From the NCBI RefSeq assembly GCF_001431415.1, contig NZ_LDJI01000050.1, positions 1-60,565 on the forward strand: a stretch of DNA of 60,565 nt, written 5' to 3'. Origin of the DNA: Stenotrophomonas humi (GTDB taxonomy: Bacteria > Pseudomonadota > Gammaproteobacteria > Xanthomonadales > Xanthomonadaceae). Under the pieces are notes generated by a model. It did no database searches. It saw nothing but the letters and a program-made list of their open reading frames with translations, and was not told the DNA's origin. The translations under genes and the position numbers were made by a program. Below are positions 52,620 to 60,565 of the stretch, piece by piece. Numbering within the stretch: the first letter of the stretch is position 1; each line of letters starts with the position of its first letter.

Positions 52620-55130
52620 ATGACCCAGTTTCCCGCCCGTCGCGCCAAGCGGACCTCCGCCGTCCTGGTGCTGTGCGCCGGCCTGTTGCTGTCGGTGCCG
52701 CCGGTACTTGCGCTGACCCCGCCGCCAGCGGCAAAGGCCAGCCAGGGCGAGGGTTACCGCCTGCCTTCGGCGGCGCTGCAGGCGGTGGTGGATGCGCCGC
52801 GTGCGCCCAGCCTGTCCCTGTCGCCCCGGCGCGATCTGACCGCACTGCTGCAGACCCCTGCGCTGCCGTCCATCGCCCAGGTGGCGGCACCGGAGCTGAA
52901 GCTCGCCGGGCTGCGGATCAACCCGAAGACCGTATCCGACAGCCGTTTCTCGTTCGGCAACAAGCTGTGGCTGGTTTCCAACAGCGACGGCGCCGAGCGC
53001 CAGATCACGGGTCTGCCGCAGCCGTTGTCGGTGGCGTCGTTGGCATGGTCACCGGATCAGAAGTACCTGGCCTTCAATCAGCTGGATCCGGCCACCGGTG
53101 CCAACGAGCTGTGGTTGGTGGATGTGGAGTCCGGCAGCGCCCGCCGCGTTGCCGAAAACCTGAACAGCATCGTCGGCAACGGTTATGCCTGGTTGCCGGG
53201 CGGCGACGCGCTGCTGGTGCTGCAGCGTCCCGCCGGGCAGGGTGAGCCGCCGAAGGGTGACGGCATCCCGACCGGCCCGGCCGTGCAGGAAACCATCGCC
53301 GGTCAGGGCGTGCGCACGGTGCGTACCTACCAGGACCTGCTGAAGAACGAAGACGACGCGCGCCTGTTCGAGTACTACCTGAAGTCTCAGCCGGTTCGCG
53401 TTGCCATCAATGGCCAGGCCACGCCGATCGGTGCGCCGGGCCTGTTCCTGGGGCTGTCGTCCTCACCGGACGGCAACTACCTGCTCAGCCAGCGGGTGGA
53501 ACGGCCGTTCTCCTACGCGGTGCCGGTGAGCCGTTTCCCGCGCCACATCGAAGTGCTGGATACGCAGGGCAAGGTGGTGCACACCGTTGCCAAGCTGCCG
53601 CTGGTGGATGGCCTGCCGACCGGCAACGACGCCGTGCCAACCGGCGTGCGTTCGATCGCCTGGCGCGCCGATGCGCCGGCCATGCTGGTGTGGGCGGAAG
53701 CACAGGACGGCGGTGATCCTTCGCGTGAGGCGGCCATCCGTGACGCCGTACTGGTGCAGGCCGCACCGTTTGAAAAGCCGCCGGTCACGCTGGCGCAGCT
53801 GGGCTCGCGCTATGCCGGCATCACCTGGAGCAGTGGCGACGTCGCGTTGCTGGACGAATACTGGTGGAAGACCCGCCAGGTGAAGCAGTGGAAGATCAGC
53901 CCGGACAATCCGCAGCAGGCACCGACGCTGTTGTCCGAGCGCTCCGAGGATGACCGTTACAGCGATCCGGGTGAGCCCCTGTTGCGGGCCGATGATGCAG
54001 GCCGTGTGCGCCTGCAGCTCAGCGCCGATGGTGGCAGCTACTACCGCATTGGCGATGGTGCCTCGGCGGAAGGGGATCGTCCGTTCCTGGACCGCATCGA
54101 CCTGGCAAGCGGCAAGAGCGAACGTCTGTTCCACTCGCAGGCGCCGTACTACGAAATGCCGTTGACCATCATCGAAGGTGACAACGCGCGCATCCTCACC
54201 TACCGCGAATCCAACGATGTACCGGCCAATCTGTTCGCACGTGGTCTGGCCGCCGATGCCACCCCGGTCGAGCTGACGCATTTCGCGCATCCGCTGCCGC
54301 AGCTGCGCGGAGTCAAGAAAGAGCAGATCCGCTACAAGCGCAATGATGGCGTTGAACTCACCGCCGACCTGCTGCTGCCGCCCGGCTATGACCCGAAGAA
54401 GGATGGTCCGCGACCGGTGTTGATGTGGGCCTATCCGGCCGAGTTCAAATCCGCTGAAGATGCCAGCCAGGTAACCGGTTCCAAGTACCGTTTCAACGCG
54501 GTCAGCTACTGGGGGCCGCAGGCGTTCCTGGCCAAGGGCTACGTCGTGCTCAACAACCCGACCATGCCGATCATCGGCGAGGGCGATGCCGAGCCGAATG
54601 ACACCTATGTCCCGCAGCTGGTCGCCAGCGCCGAGGCAGCGGTGGATGAAGTGGTCAAGCGTGGCGTGGGTGACCGCGAACGCATCGCCGTGGGCGGGCA
54701 TTCCTACGGTGCCTTCATGACCGCCAACCTGCTGGCGCACACGCGCCTGTTCAAGGCCGGTATCGCCCGTTCGGGCGCCTACAACCGCACGCTGACACCG
54801 TTCGGTTTCCAGGCCGAGGAGCGCAATTACTGGCAGGCGCAGGATGTCTACCTGAAGATGTCTCCGTTCAACTATGCGGACAAGATCAAGGACCCGATCC
54901 TGTTCATCCATGGCCAGGACGACAACAACTCCGGCACGTTCCCGGTCCAGAGCGAGCGCATGTTCGCAGCGGTAAAGGGCTTGGGCGGCACCTCGCGCCT
55001 GGTGATGCTGCCCAACGAATCGCATGGCTACCGCGCACGCGAATCGATCATGACCATGCTGGCGGAGAGCGAGTCGTGGCTGGACAAATGGCTGGCCGCA
55101 CCGAAGGCGGGTGAAGCAAAGAAGCGTTGA
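52620..55130 (+). CDS. Prolyl-oligopeptidase-family (S9) peptidase, exported
   Basis: An 836-residue precursor with a signal peptide (about 1-32, ending PVLAL). Residues 90-560 form a beta-propeller-like domain with WD-like blades, and about 570-830 the alpha/beta-hydrolase. The catalytic Ser lies in GGHSYGAFMTAN, Asp in GQDDNNSGTFP and His in NESHGY. The architecture resembles glutamyl-type S9 peptidases (GEP/S9D). It likely degrades peptides in the periplasm. A GAGGA ribosome site precedes the chosen ATG. It diverges from ahcY. Confidence 0.9.
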   Translation: MTQFPARRAKRTSAVLVLCAGLLLSVPPVLALTPPPAAKASQGEGYRLPSAALQAVVDAPRAPSLSLSPRRDLTALLQTPALPSIAQVAAPELKLAGLRINPKTVSDSRFSFGNKLWLVSNSDGAERQITGLPQPLSVASLAWSPDQKYLAFNQLDPATGANELWLVDVESGSARRVAENLNSIVGNGYAWLPGGDALLVLQRPAGQGEPPKGDGIPTGPAVQETIAGQGVRTVRTYQDLLKNEDDARLFEYYLKSQPVRVAINGQATPIGAPGLFLGLSSSPDGNYLLSQRVERPFSYAVPVSRFPRHIEVLDTQGKVVHTVAKLPLVDGLPTGNDAVPTGVRSIAWRADAPAMLVWAEAQDGGDPSREAAIRDAVLVQAAPFEKPPVTLAQLGSRYAGITWSSGDVALLDEYWWKTRQVKQWKISPDNPQQAPTLLSERSEDDRYSDPGEPLLRADDAGRVRLQLSADGGSYYRIGDGASAEGDRPFLDRIDLASGKSERLFHSQAPYYEMPLTIIEGDNARILTYRESNDVPANLFARGLAADATPVELTHFAHPLPQLRGVKKEQIRYKRNDGVELTADLLLPPGYDPKKDGPRPVLMWAYPAEFKSAEDASQVTGSKYRFNAVSYWGPQAFLAKGYVVLNNPTMPIIGEGDAEPNDTYVPQLVASAEAAVDEVVKRGVGDRERIAVGGHSYGAFMTANLLAHTRLFKAGIARSGAYNRTLTPFGFQAEERNYWQAQDVYLKMSPFNYADKIKDPILFIHGQDDNNSGTFPVQSERMFAAVKGLGGTSRLVMLPNESHGYRARESIMTMLAESESWLDKWLAAPKAGEAKKR

Positions 55131-55139
55131 TCCAAGCCT

Positions 55140-55190
55140 CCTCCCTTTCGCGCAGCGGAGGGGAGGGTTGGGGAAGGGGCGCTTCCGCTT
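55140..55190. repeat. Degenerate copy of the intergenic palindromic repeat
   Basis: A CTCCCTTTCGCGCAGCGGAGGGGAG palindrome-like stretch followed by GGTTGGGGAAGGGGCGC recalls the units at 221-270 and 50872-50921, with several mismatches. Listed as a weaker relative. Confidence 0.45.
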
Positions 55191-55220
55191 CAGCAGGATC
55201 AACTGGTGCCAATGCATGTC

Positions 55221-55248
55221 CACAACGGGGCGATTTCGCCCCGTTGTG
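55221..55248 (+). terminator. GC-rich hairpin after the S9 peptidase gene (possible terminator)
   Basis: A perfect 12-bp stem (55221-55232 with 55237-55248, ATTT loop) follows the S9 peptidase gene. It lacks a T-tract, so it may instead stabilise the mRNA end. Confidence 0.5.
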
Positions 55249-55376
55249 CTGTCCGCTTGGACAAGCGCCAGACAACATGCAAATGCAACTATCCGCAGGT
55301 TTGATGCACTGCAAAAACCAATTGTTTTTTCGGGTAGGCTTGGTCCGTTTCCGCTCTCAAGGCTTGTGCGTCGTAG

Positions 55377-58088
55377 ATGAACGAGTACCGTAGCAGCGTA
55401 GTCTTTGCCACCCCCGACCTGCCGTTGCGCGACGATGTACGCCGCCTTGGCACCTTGGTCGGCGATCTTCTTTCCGAACAGGTTTCGCCCGACTTCCTCG
55501 ATGAAGTGGAAGACGTGCGCACGGCCGCCATCGCACGCCGCGAAAGCAATGCGCCGCTGGTTACGCTGAGCACGCAGCTTGCGGGTCGTTCACCGCGTGA
55601 GGCCGAAGCCTTGGTGCGTGCATTCAGTACCTATTTCCAGGTAGTGAACATCGCCGAGCGCGTGCACCGCATCCGGCGTCGCCGTGATTACCAGCGTGCA
55701 GGCACCAAACGCCCGCAACCCGATGGTCTGCATGACGCCCTGCTTGCGCTCAAGGCGCAGGGCGTGTCGCTCGAAGAGCTTGCGCAGTGGTTGCCGCGCA
55801 TCGACATCGAGCCGGTATTCACCGCGCATCCCACCGAGGCGGTGCGTCGTGCGCTGCTGGAAAAAGAACAGTTGATGGTGGCCTCGCTGGTCGACAACCT
55901 CGACGGTCAACGCACGCCTGGTGAACAGGCCGCCGATGCCGCGCGTTTCCGCATGGCACTCACCGCATCCTGGCAGACCACCGATTCCTCACCGGTACGT
56001 CCCACCGTCGATGATGAGCGCGAACATGTGGGCTTCTATCTCACCCGCGTGTTGTACCGGGTGATCCCTGTGTTCTATGAATCGCTGGAACAGGCGCTGC
56101 TTGATACCTGGGGGCGCACGCTGCCGTTGCCACGGTTGTTGCGTTTCGGTACGTGGGTGGGCGGGGACATGGACGGCAATCCCAACGTGGATGCCAGCAC
56201 CATCACCGCCACGTTGAACGCGCAGCGTGCGGCAGTGCTGGAGCTGTATCTCAAGGACATGCTCGCGCTTGCCAGTCTGCTCAGTCAGTCCACCGAACTG
56301 GTCGGGGTCAGCGATGCGGTCGTGGCGCGGGTGGCCGACTATCGGCAGCTGCTGCCGGACGTGGAGTCGCGCCCGCGTCATGCCGACATGCCGTACCGCT
56401 TGCTCAATGACCGCATGCGCGCACGCCTTCAGGCCACCCTGGCCGATGCACCCGGGGCATATGCGTCACCGGAAGAATTCAGCAGCGACATCCAGCTGAT
56501 CCTCGACAGCCTGGAAGCAAACAAGGGCAAGCATGCCGGCTGGTTTTCGGTGCGGCGTTTGCTGTGGCGCGTGCGTACCTTCGGTTTCCACCTGGCACGG
56601 TTGGATGTCCGCCAGGAATCAAGTGTGCATTCGCGCGCGCTGGCCGAAGTGCTGGGCGGGCAGGAAGCGTTCGACGCATTGGGTGATGCGGCGCGTGCGC
56701 AGACGCTTTCGCCCTATGCATCGGGCGAGGCGGTGCTGGCGCACGGGGCCGATGAGGTCGGCCAGCGTCTGGACAACGTATTTGGCGCACTGGCCGATGC
56801 TCGCCGCCGCCATGGTGCGGATGCGCTGGGCAGTTACATCATTTCGATGGCGCATGACCGTGGTGACGTACTTGCGGTGTTGGCGCTGGCGCGGCGTGGC
56901 GGTTTGCTGGACGCCGGCAACGCAGTGCCGCTGGATATCGCGCCGTTGTTCGAGACGGTGGACGACCTGCGGCGCGGTACCGCCACGCTGCGCGACCTGT
57001 TGGCCGATCCGGTCTATCGCGCGCATCTGACCGCACGCGACGACGTGCAGATGGTGATGCTGGGCTATTCGGACAGCGGCAAGGACGGTGGCATTGCCGC
57101 ATCGCGCTGGGGGCTGCAGCAGGCGCAGGTGGAACTGCTGGAAGTGGCCAATGAATTCGGGGTGCACCTGACCTTCTTCCACGGCCGTGGGGGCTCGATC
57201 AGCCGCGGTGGCACCAAGACCACCCATGCCGTGAACGCATCGCCGCGCGGCAGCATCGACGGGCGCCTGCGCGTGACCGAACAGGGCGAGGTGATCCATC
57301 GCAAGTACGGCATCCGCGCCTTGGCGCTGCGCTCGCTGGAGCAGTCTGCCGGTGCGGTGCTGCGCGCCAGCCTGCGTCCGCGTGCGACCGAACCGCGCGA
57401 GGAGCAGTGGAAGCCGGTGATGGCGGTGGTGGCGGAGCACAGTTCACGTGCCTACCGTGCCTTTGTCGGCGATGCGGAGTTCATGAACTACTTCCGCCAG
57501 GCCACGCCGATTGATGTGATCGAGCGCATGACACTGGGCTCGCGTCCCTCGCGTCGGCTCGGCGAGAACGCTGCGCTGACCAACCTGCGTGCGATTCCAT
57601 GGGTATTCGCCTGGAGCCAGGCGCGTGCGGTGATTCCCGGTTGGTTCGGGGTGGGTAGCGGCCTGCAGGCTGCGGCCGATGCCGGGCATGAGGAGCGCCT
57701 GCGCGAGATGGCGCATGACTGGCCGTTCTTCGAGACCTTCCTCGACGACATGTCGATGGTGCTGAGCAAGGGCGACATTCATATCGCCGAGCAGTTCTCG
57801 CGCTTGGCTGGCCCGCTGCATGAGCGGTTCTTTCCGTTGATCCGTGAAGAACTGGCCCTGACTGCGCATTGGGTGAAACGCTTGAGTGGCCAGCAGGAGT
57901 TGCTGGAACACGACCCGCGTCTGGCGTTGTCCATTCGTCTGCGCAATCCCTACATCGATCCGATCAGCACATTGCAGGTGGATCTGCTGCAGCGCTGGCG
58001 TGCGAGCGGACGTGAGGATGAATCACTGCTGCGCGCGCTGGTGGCCTGCGTCAATGGCGTCTCGCAGGGCGTGCAGAACACCGGCTGA
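55377..58088 (+). CDS. ppc: Phosphoenolpyruvate carboxylase
   Basis: A 903-residue enzyme that makes oxaloacetate from phosphoenolpyruvate and bicarbonate to refill the TCA cycle. It has the N-terminal catalytic His in FTAHPTEAVRR, GGDMDGNPNV, LGYSDSGKDGG and FHGRGGSISRGG (substrate loop), and ends with NTG as in this family. Length is normal (about 880-930). A 246-bp leader separates it from the S9 gene and contains the hairpin described. The ATG follows GTAG with no strong ribosome site. Confidence 0.95.
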   Translation: MNEYRSSVVFATPDLPLRDDVRRLGTLVGDLLSEQVSPDFLDEVEDVRTAAIARRESNAPLVTLSTQLAGRSPREAEALVRAFSTYFQVVNIAERVHRIRRRRDYQRAGTKRPQPDGLHDALLALKAQGVSLEELAQWLPRIDIEPVFTAHPTEAVRRALLEKEQLMVASLVDNLDGQRTPGEQAADAARFRMALTASWQTTDSSPVRPTVDDEREHVGFYLTRVLYRVIPVFYESLEQALLDTWGRTLPLPRLLRFGTWVGGDMDGNPNVDASTITATLNAQRAAVLELYLKDMLALASLLSQSTELVGVSDAVVARVADYRQLLPDVESRPRHADMPYRLLNDRMRARLQATLADAPGAYASPEEFSSDIQLILDSLEANKGKHAGWFSVRRLLWRVRTFGFHLARLDVRQESSVHSRALAEVLGGQEAFDALGDAARAQTLSPYASGEAVLAHGADEVGQRLDNVFGALADARRRHGADALGSYIISMAHDRGDVLAVLALARRGGLLDAGNAVPLDIAPLFETVDDLRRGTATLRDLLADPVYRAHLTARDDVQMVMLGYSDSGKDGGIAASRWGLQQAQVELLEVANEFGVHLTFFHGRGGSISRGGTKTTHAVNASPRGSIDGRLRVTEQGEVIHRKYGIRALALRSLEQSAGAVLRASLRPRATEPREEQWKPVMAVVAEHSSRAYRAFVGDAEFMNYFRQATPIDVIERMTLGSRPSRRLGENAALTNLRAIPWVFAWSQARAVIPGWFGVGSGLQAAADAGHEERLREMAHDWPFFETFLDDMSMVLSKGDIHIAEQFSRLAGPLHERFFPLIREELALTAHWVKRLSGQQELLEHDPRLALSIRLRNPYIDPISTLQVDLLQRWRASGREDESLLRALVACVNGVSQGVQNTG

Positions 58089-58223
58089 TCCGGCGGGCGC
58101 AGCAGTTGCATGCGCCTCGAAATCATCCGGGAGGCTCGCGATCTGGTCGTTTCAGCGCGTTCTGACCGGCCCGCGAATGTGGAGCGGGCCGAATGCTGCA
58201 GGGCTGGGGGCGTTTGCGGCTTC

Positions 58224-58769
58224 TCAGGTCAGCTCTGGTCTGGCGGCTTTTGCCGCGTCTGCCGGGAAATCCGCCTCGCCGGAAGGATTGCTCTTGAGCA
58301 GTTCCAGATGGCGCTGCTCCATTTCCTGCCGAAGCTGGCGGCGGATCTGGGCGGCGGCGAAGCGGCGCTTCTCGTCGCTGGTTTCCGGCTGCAACGGCGG
58401 GACCGGTGTTGGCCTGCCGTCGTCGTCCACCGCCACCATGGTGAAGAAGCAGCTGTTGGCGTGACGAACGCTGGCCTTGCGGATGTCCTCGGCCACTACC
58501 TTGATGCCGACCTCCAGCGAGGAAGTGCCGGTGTAGTTCACCGAGGCCAGGAAGGTGACCAGCTCACCGACGGCGATGGGCTGGCGGAATACGACCTGGT
58601 CCACTGACAGCGTGACCACGTAGTTGCCGGCGTAGCGGCTGGCGCAGGCATAGGCCACCTGATCGAGCAGGCGCAGTACCGCGCCGCCATGGACTTTGCC
58701 GGAGAAGTTGGCCATCTCCGGGGTCATCAATACGGTCATCGACAACTGGTGGGATTTGGGTTCGGACAT
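58224..58769 (-). CDS. Hotdog-fold acyl-CoA thioesterase
   Basis: A 181-residue thioesterase. Residues 10-120 form one hotdog domain with NFSGKVHGGAVLRLLDQVAYACASRYAG, where the Asn and Asp lie in the active site, and QVVFRQPIAVGELVTFLASV. The C-terminal ~60 residues are charged and helical (RRFAAAQIRRQLRQEMEQRH), likely a coiled extension. It hydrolyses acyl-CoA to free acid and CoA; chain-length preference is unknown. Confidence 0.88.
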   Translation of the reverse strand: MSEPKSHQLSMTVLMTPEMANFSGKVHGGAVLRLLDQVAYACASRYAGNYVVTLSVDQVVFRQPIAVGELVTFLASVNYTGTSSLEVGIKVVAEDIRKASVRHANSCFFTMVAVDDDGRPTPVPPLQPETSDEKRRFAAAQIRRQLRQEMEQRHLELLKSNPSGEADFPADAAKAARPELT

Positions 58770-58956
58770 GACGGCACCTCACGACAGGAATCGAAGGCTA
58801 CTCCAGCAGGGAAGAGCCGGACAGCCCGACAGCGGGAATGATGCGTCTCCCTTGCCGCCTTGCGGGTGAAGGCCTGTGGCCTGCGCGGGAACCGAACGCC
58901 CGAACCACATGCGCTCGGTATGCGGGAGAGGGGGCTTGAGCGGTTGTCCCGCGCGG
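58770..58956. other. Gap between thioesterase and cdsA genes, with a partial repeat
   Basis: About 187 bases without a gene. A fragment ending TGCGGGAGAGGGGGCTTGAG (58920-58939) matches one half of the intergenic palindromic repeat seen at 50872-50921, so a worn copy may lie here. Confidence 0.45.
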
Positions 58957-59940
58957 TTACTGGAAGTTGTAGCGCACCACATGGAAGAACACCGGGGCGG
59001 AGAACACCACCGAATCCAGTCGATCCAGGATGCCGCCATGGCCTTCGATCATCTCGCCCCAATCCTTGGCGCCGAGGCTGCGCTTGACCGCAGACAGCGC
59101 CAGTCCGCCCAGGAACCCGCAGATCACGATCAGCAACGACAGCGCGGCCGACTGCAGCGGGGTGAACGGAGTGATCCAGTACAGGGCAGCGCCCACTCCG
59201 GTTGCGGCCAGCCCGCCGCCAACCAGTCCTTCGACCGTCTTGGAGGGGCTTACCAGCGGTGCCAGCAGATGCTTGCCGAACAACTTACCGAACACGTACT
59301 GCAGCACGTCACTCAGCTGCACGACCAGCAGCAGGTAGAACAGCAGCATCAGGTTCTGGCCTTCATAGCCGGGGATGCGCAGCAGCATCAGCGCCGGTGC
59401 GTGGCTCAGGCAGAACACGGTGAGCATCACGCCCCACTGGATCTTGGTGTTGCGCTCCAGGAAGTTCTCGGTGTCGCCGGACAGTGCGGAAATCGCCGGC
59501 AACGCAAGGAAGCCATAGACCGGGATGCACATCACGAACAGGCCGTACCAGTCGATGCCGATCAGCCAGTACTGCAGTGGAATGGCAATGTAGAAACACA
59601 GGCACAGCGCCAGGTGGTCACCGCGCCGCGTCGGCGTGAGCGAGATGAACTCACGCAGCGCGAAGAACGAAAGCAGGCCGAAGAACACCAGCGTGGCGAT
59701 CTTGCCCATCAGGAAACAGACCAGCAGCACGCCGGCCATCACCCACCACGCGCGGATGCGCGCGTTGAGGTTGTCGACCACCGAGCCGGGTTTGATGCGG
59801 CCAAGGATGAAGCCGATCACGCTGGCCAGCACCAGCACGCCAATCACGCCGCCGATCATCCACCAGAACTTCGGCGGCGCGCGGTCGATGGCCTGCTGCA
59901 GGAAGCTGCCAAGTGGCAGGTGTTGGAACACGTTGTTCAT
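58957..59940 (-). CDS. cdsA: Phosphatidate cytidylyltransferase (CdsA family)
   Basis: A 327-residue membrane protein with about eight transmembrane helices. The C-terminal half holds the CTP transferase motif: SDVLQYVFGKLFGKHLLAPLVSPSKTVEG and ... KDWGEMIEGHGGILDRLDS. It makes CDP-diacylglycerol from phosphatidate and CTP. Its start overlaps the stop of the acyltransferase gene by 4 bp (ATGA), so the two are coupled: one makes phosphatidate, the next activates it. It is longer than E. coli CdsA at the N-terminus and resembles the YnbB-type paralogue. Confidence 0.9.
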   Translation of the reverse strand: MNNVFQHLPLGSFLQQAIDRAPPKFWWMIGGVIGVLVLASVIGFILGRIKPGSVVDNLNARIRAWWVMAGVLLVCFLMGKIATLVFFGLLSFFALREFISLTPTRRGDHLALCLCFYIAIPLQYWLIGIDWYGLFVMCIPVYGFLALPAISALSGDTENFLERNTKIQWGVMLTVFCLSHAPALMLLRIPGYEGQNLMLLFYLLLVVQLSDVLQYVFGKLFGKHLLAPLVSPSKTVEGLVGGGLAATGVGAALYWITPFTPLQSAALSLLIVICGFLGGLALSAVKRSLGAKDWGEMIEGHGGILDRLDSVVFSAPVFFHVVRYNFQ

Positions 59941-60530
59941 GCCAGATCCACCACGGCTTGCCGGGCGCGTTCCAGGAACTGCACCTTGTCTTCATCGGCG
60001 ATACGGTTGAGCGGGGCGCCGAAACGCACCGTGCACACCAGCGGCACCGGCACCATGCTGCCCTTGGGCAGGGCGCGGCGCGCGTTGTCCAGGTGCACCG
60101 CCACCAGTTCCACATGCGGATAACGCTGCGCCAGATGGAACAGGCCTGCCTTGAAGGGCAGCAGCAGTTCCTCGTGATTGCGCGTGCCTTCGGGGAACAG
60201 GATCAGCGAATCACCAGCGTCCAGCGCGTCGTACAAGGGTTGCAGCGGGTCGCCTTCGCATTTGTTCCGGTCACGCTCGATCAGCACCGCATTGAACCCC
60301 TTGTTGGCGATGACCTTGCGGATTCCCTTGCTCCAGTAGTCGCGTGCGGCGACCGGGCGGGTGTGTTCGCGCAGCGCAGGCGGCAGTGCCGACCACAGTG
60401 CCACCGTATCCAGATGGCTGGAATGGTTGGCGAAGTAGATGCGTTGCGTATCGGTGGGACGGCTGCCGACCCAGCGCGGATAGGCACCGATGAACACCTT
60501 GACCGCCGCGACCAGGAGGCGCGAGAGCAT
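59937..60530 (-). CDS. plsC: 1-acyl-sn-glycerol-3-phosphate acyltransferase (PlsC family)
   Basis: A 197-residue acyltransferase with the HX4D motif in NHSSHLD, the LIERDRNK segment and FPEGTRN. It acylates lysophosphatidate or a related lysophospholipid at the membrane. It lies between an upstream gene whose stop overlaps its ATG by one base and cdsA, with which it overlaps by 4 bp. Because a second, YnbB-like cdsA is downstream, this may be an auxiliary phospholipid set rather than the main one. Confidence 0.88.
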   Translation of the reverse strand: MLSRLLVAAVKVFIGAYPRWVGSRPTDTQRIYFANHSSHLDTVALWSALPPALREHTRPVAARDYWSKGIRKVIANKGFNAVLIERDRNKCEGDPLQPLYDALDAGDSLILFPEGTRNHEELLLPFKAGLFHLAQRYPHVELVAVHLDNARRALPKGSMVPVPLVCTVRFGAPLNRIADEDKVQFLERARQAVVDLA

Positions 60531-60565
60531 CAGGAACGCACCTTGAGCTGGGCGGCGATGGCGCG
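60530..60565 (-). CDS. C-terminal end of a further minus-strand gene (cut by window edge)
   Basis: The last 11 codons before a TGA (60530-60532) read RAIAAQLKVRS in frame up to the window edge, and the TGA shares one base with the plsC ATG. The spacing is typical of a coupled operon, but the product cannot be identified from so little sequence. Confidence 0.4.
   Translation of the reverse strand, partial: RAIAAQLKVRS

Overview
The window reads as chromosomal DNA from a high-GC gammaproteobacterium of the Xanthomonadaceae (Stenotrophomonas/Xanthomonas type). I infer this from the rpoE-rseA-mucD-lepA-lepB-rnc-era-recO order (mucD sits where enterics have rseB/rseC), from LepA and RlmD sequences of xanthomonad type as I remember them, and from chromosomal families common in this group (DcaP-like porin, autotransporter subtilase, fused isobutyryl-CoA mutase). 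I see no rRNA, tRNA, CRISPR array, prophage, integrase or insertion sequence. Most of the window is core metabolism and housekeeping with an accessory layer of sensors, transporters and envelope proteins.

Layout. 1-5.6 kb: the start of a cation diffusion facilitator gene (cut by the window edge), then a minus-strand acid-resistance set: DcaP-like porin, AdiC-like antiporter, AdiA-like decarboxylase. 5.9-10.3 kb: secreted metallophosphoesterase, a divergent HxlR regulator/MFS exporter pair, and a DosC-like globin-coupled diguanylate cyclase. 10.5-13.2 kb: a membrane/TlpA fusion, a DsbG-like protein and a CzcD-type metal exporter. 13.3-15.4 kb: a fatty-acid oxidation multienzyme. 15.6-25.2 kb: the sigma-E operon (rpoE, rseA, mucD) with a matching sigma-E promoter, then lepA, two tandem signal peptidases, a DUF4845 gene, rnc, era and recO.

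25-31.8 kb: a receiver-HPt protein, rlmD, a CYTH phosphatase, a FrnE-like DsbA, then nagZ-hpt-methylthioinosine phosphorylase (peptidoglycan and purine salvage) and a cold-shock gene. 31.9-38.9 kb: flavin monooxygenase, aidB, a CHASE3-GAF-GGDEF cyclase, two alanine-rich small lipoproteins and a thiolase. 39-48.1 kb: a lipoprotein autotransporter subtilase, leucine-type dehydrogenase divergent from icmF, and a Tat-exported LD-carboxypeptidase. 48.1-50.8 kb: four minus-strand genes including an AadA-type aminoglycoside adenylyltransferase. 50.9-60.6 kb: ahcY under an S-adenosylhomocysteine riboswitch, an S9 peptidase, ppc, an acyl-CoA thioesterase, and cdsA/plsC with the tail of one more gene at the edge.

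Themes: envelope stress and protein quality control (sigma-E, MucD, signal peptidases, Dsb proteins), acid and metal homeostasis, c-di-GMP signalling (two cyclases), and acyl-CoA/branched-chain catabolism. No clearly new system stands out. The best leads are the small AadA/DUF4287/GyrI-like/TPR gene cluster, the truncated Lgt-like/TlpA fusion, the porin-antiporter-decarboxylase unit, and the paired alanine-rich lipoproteins.
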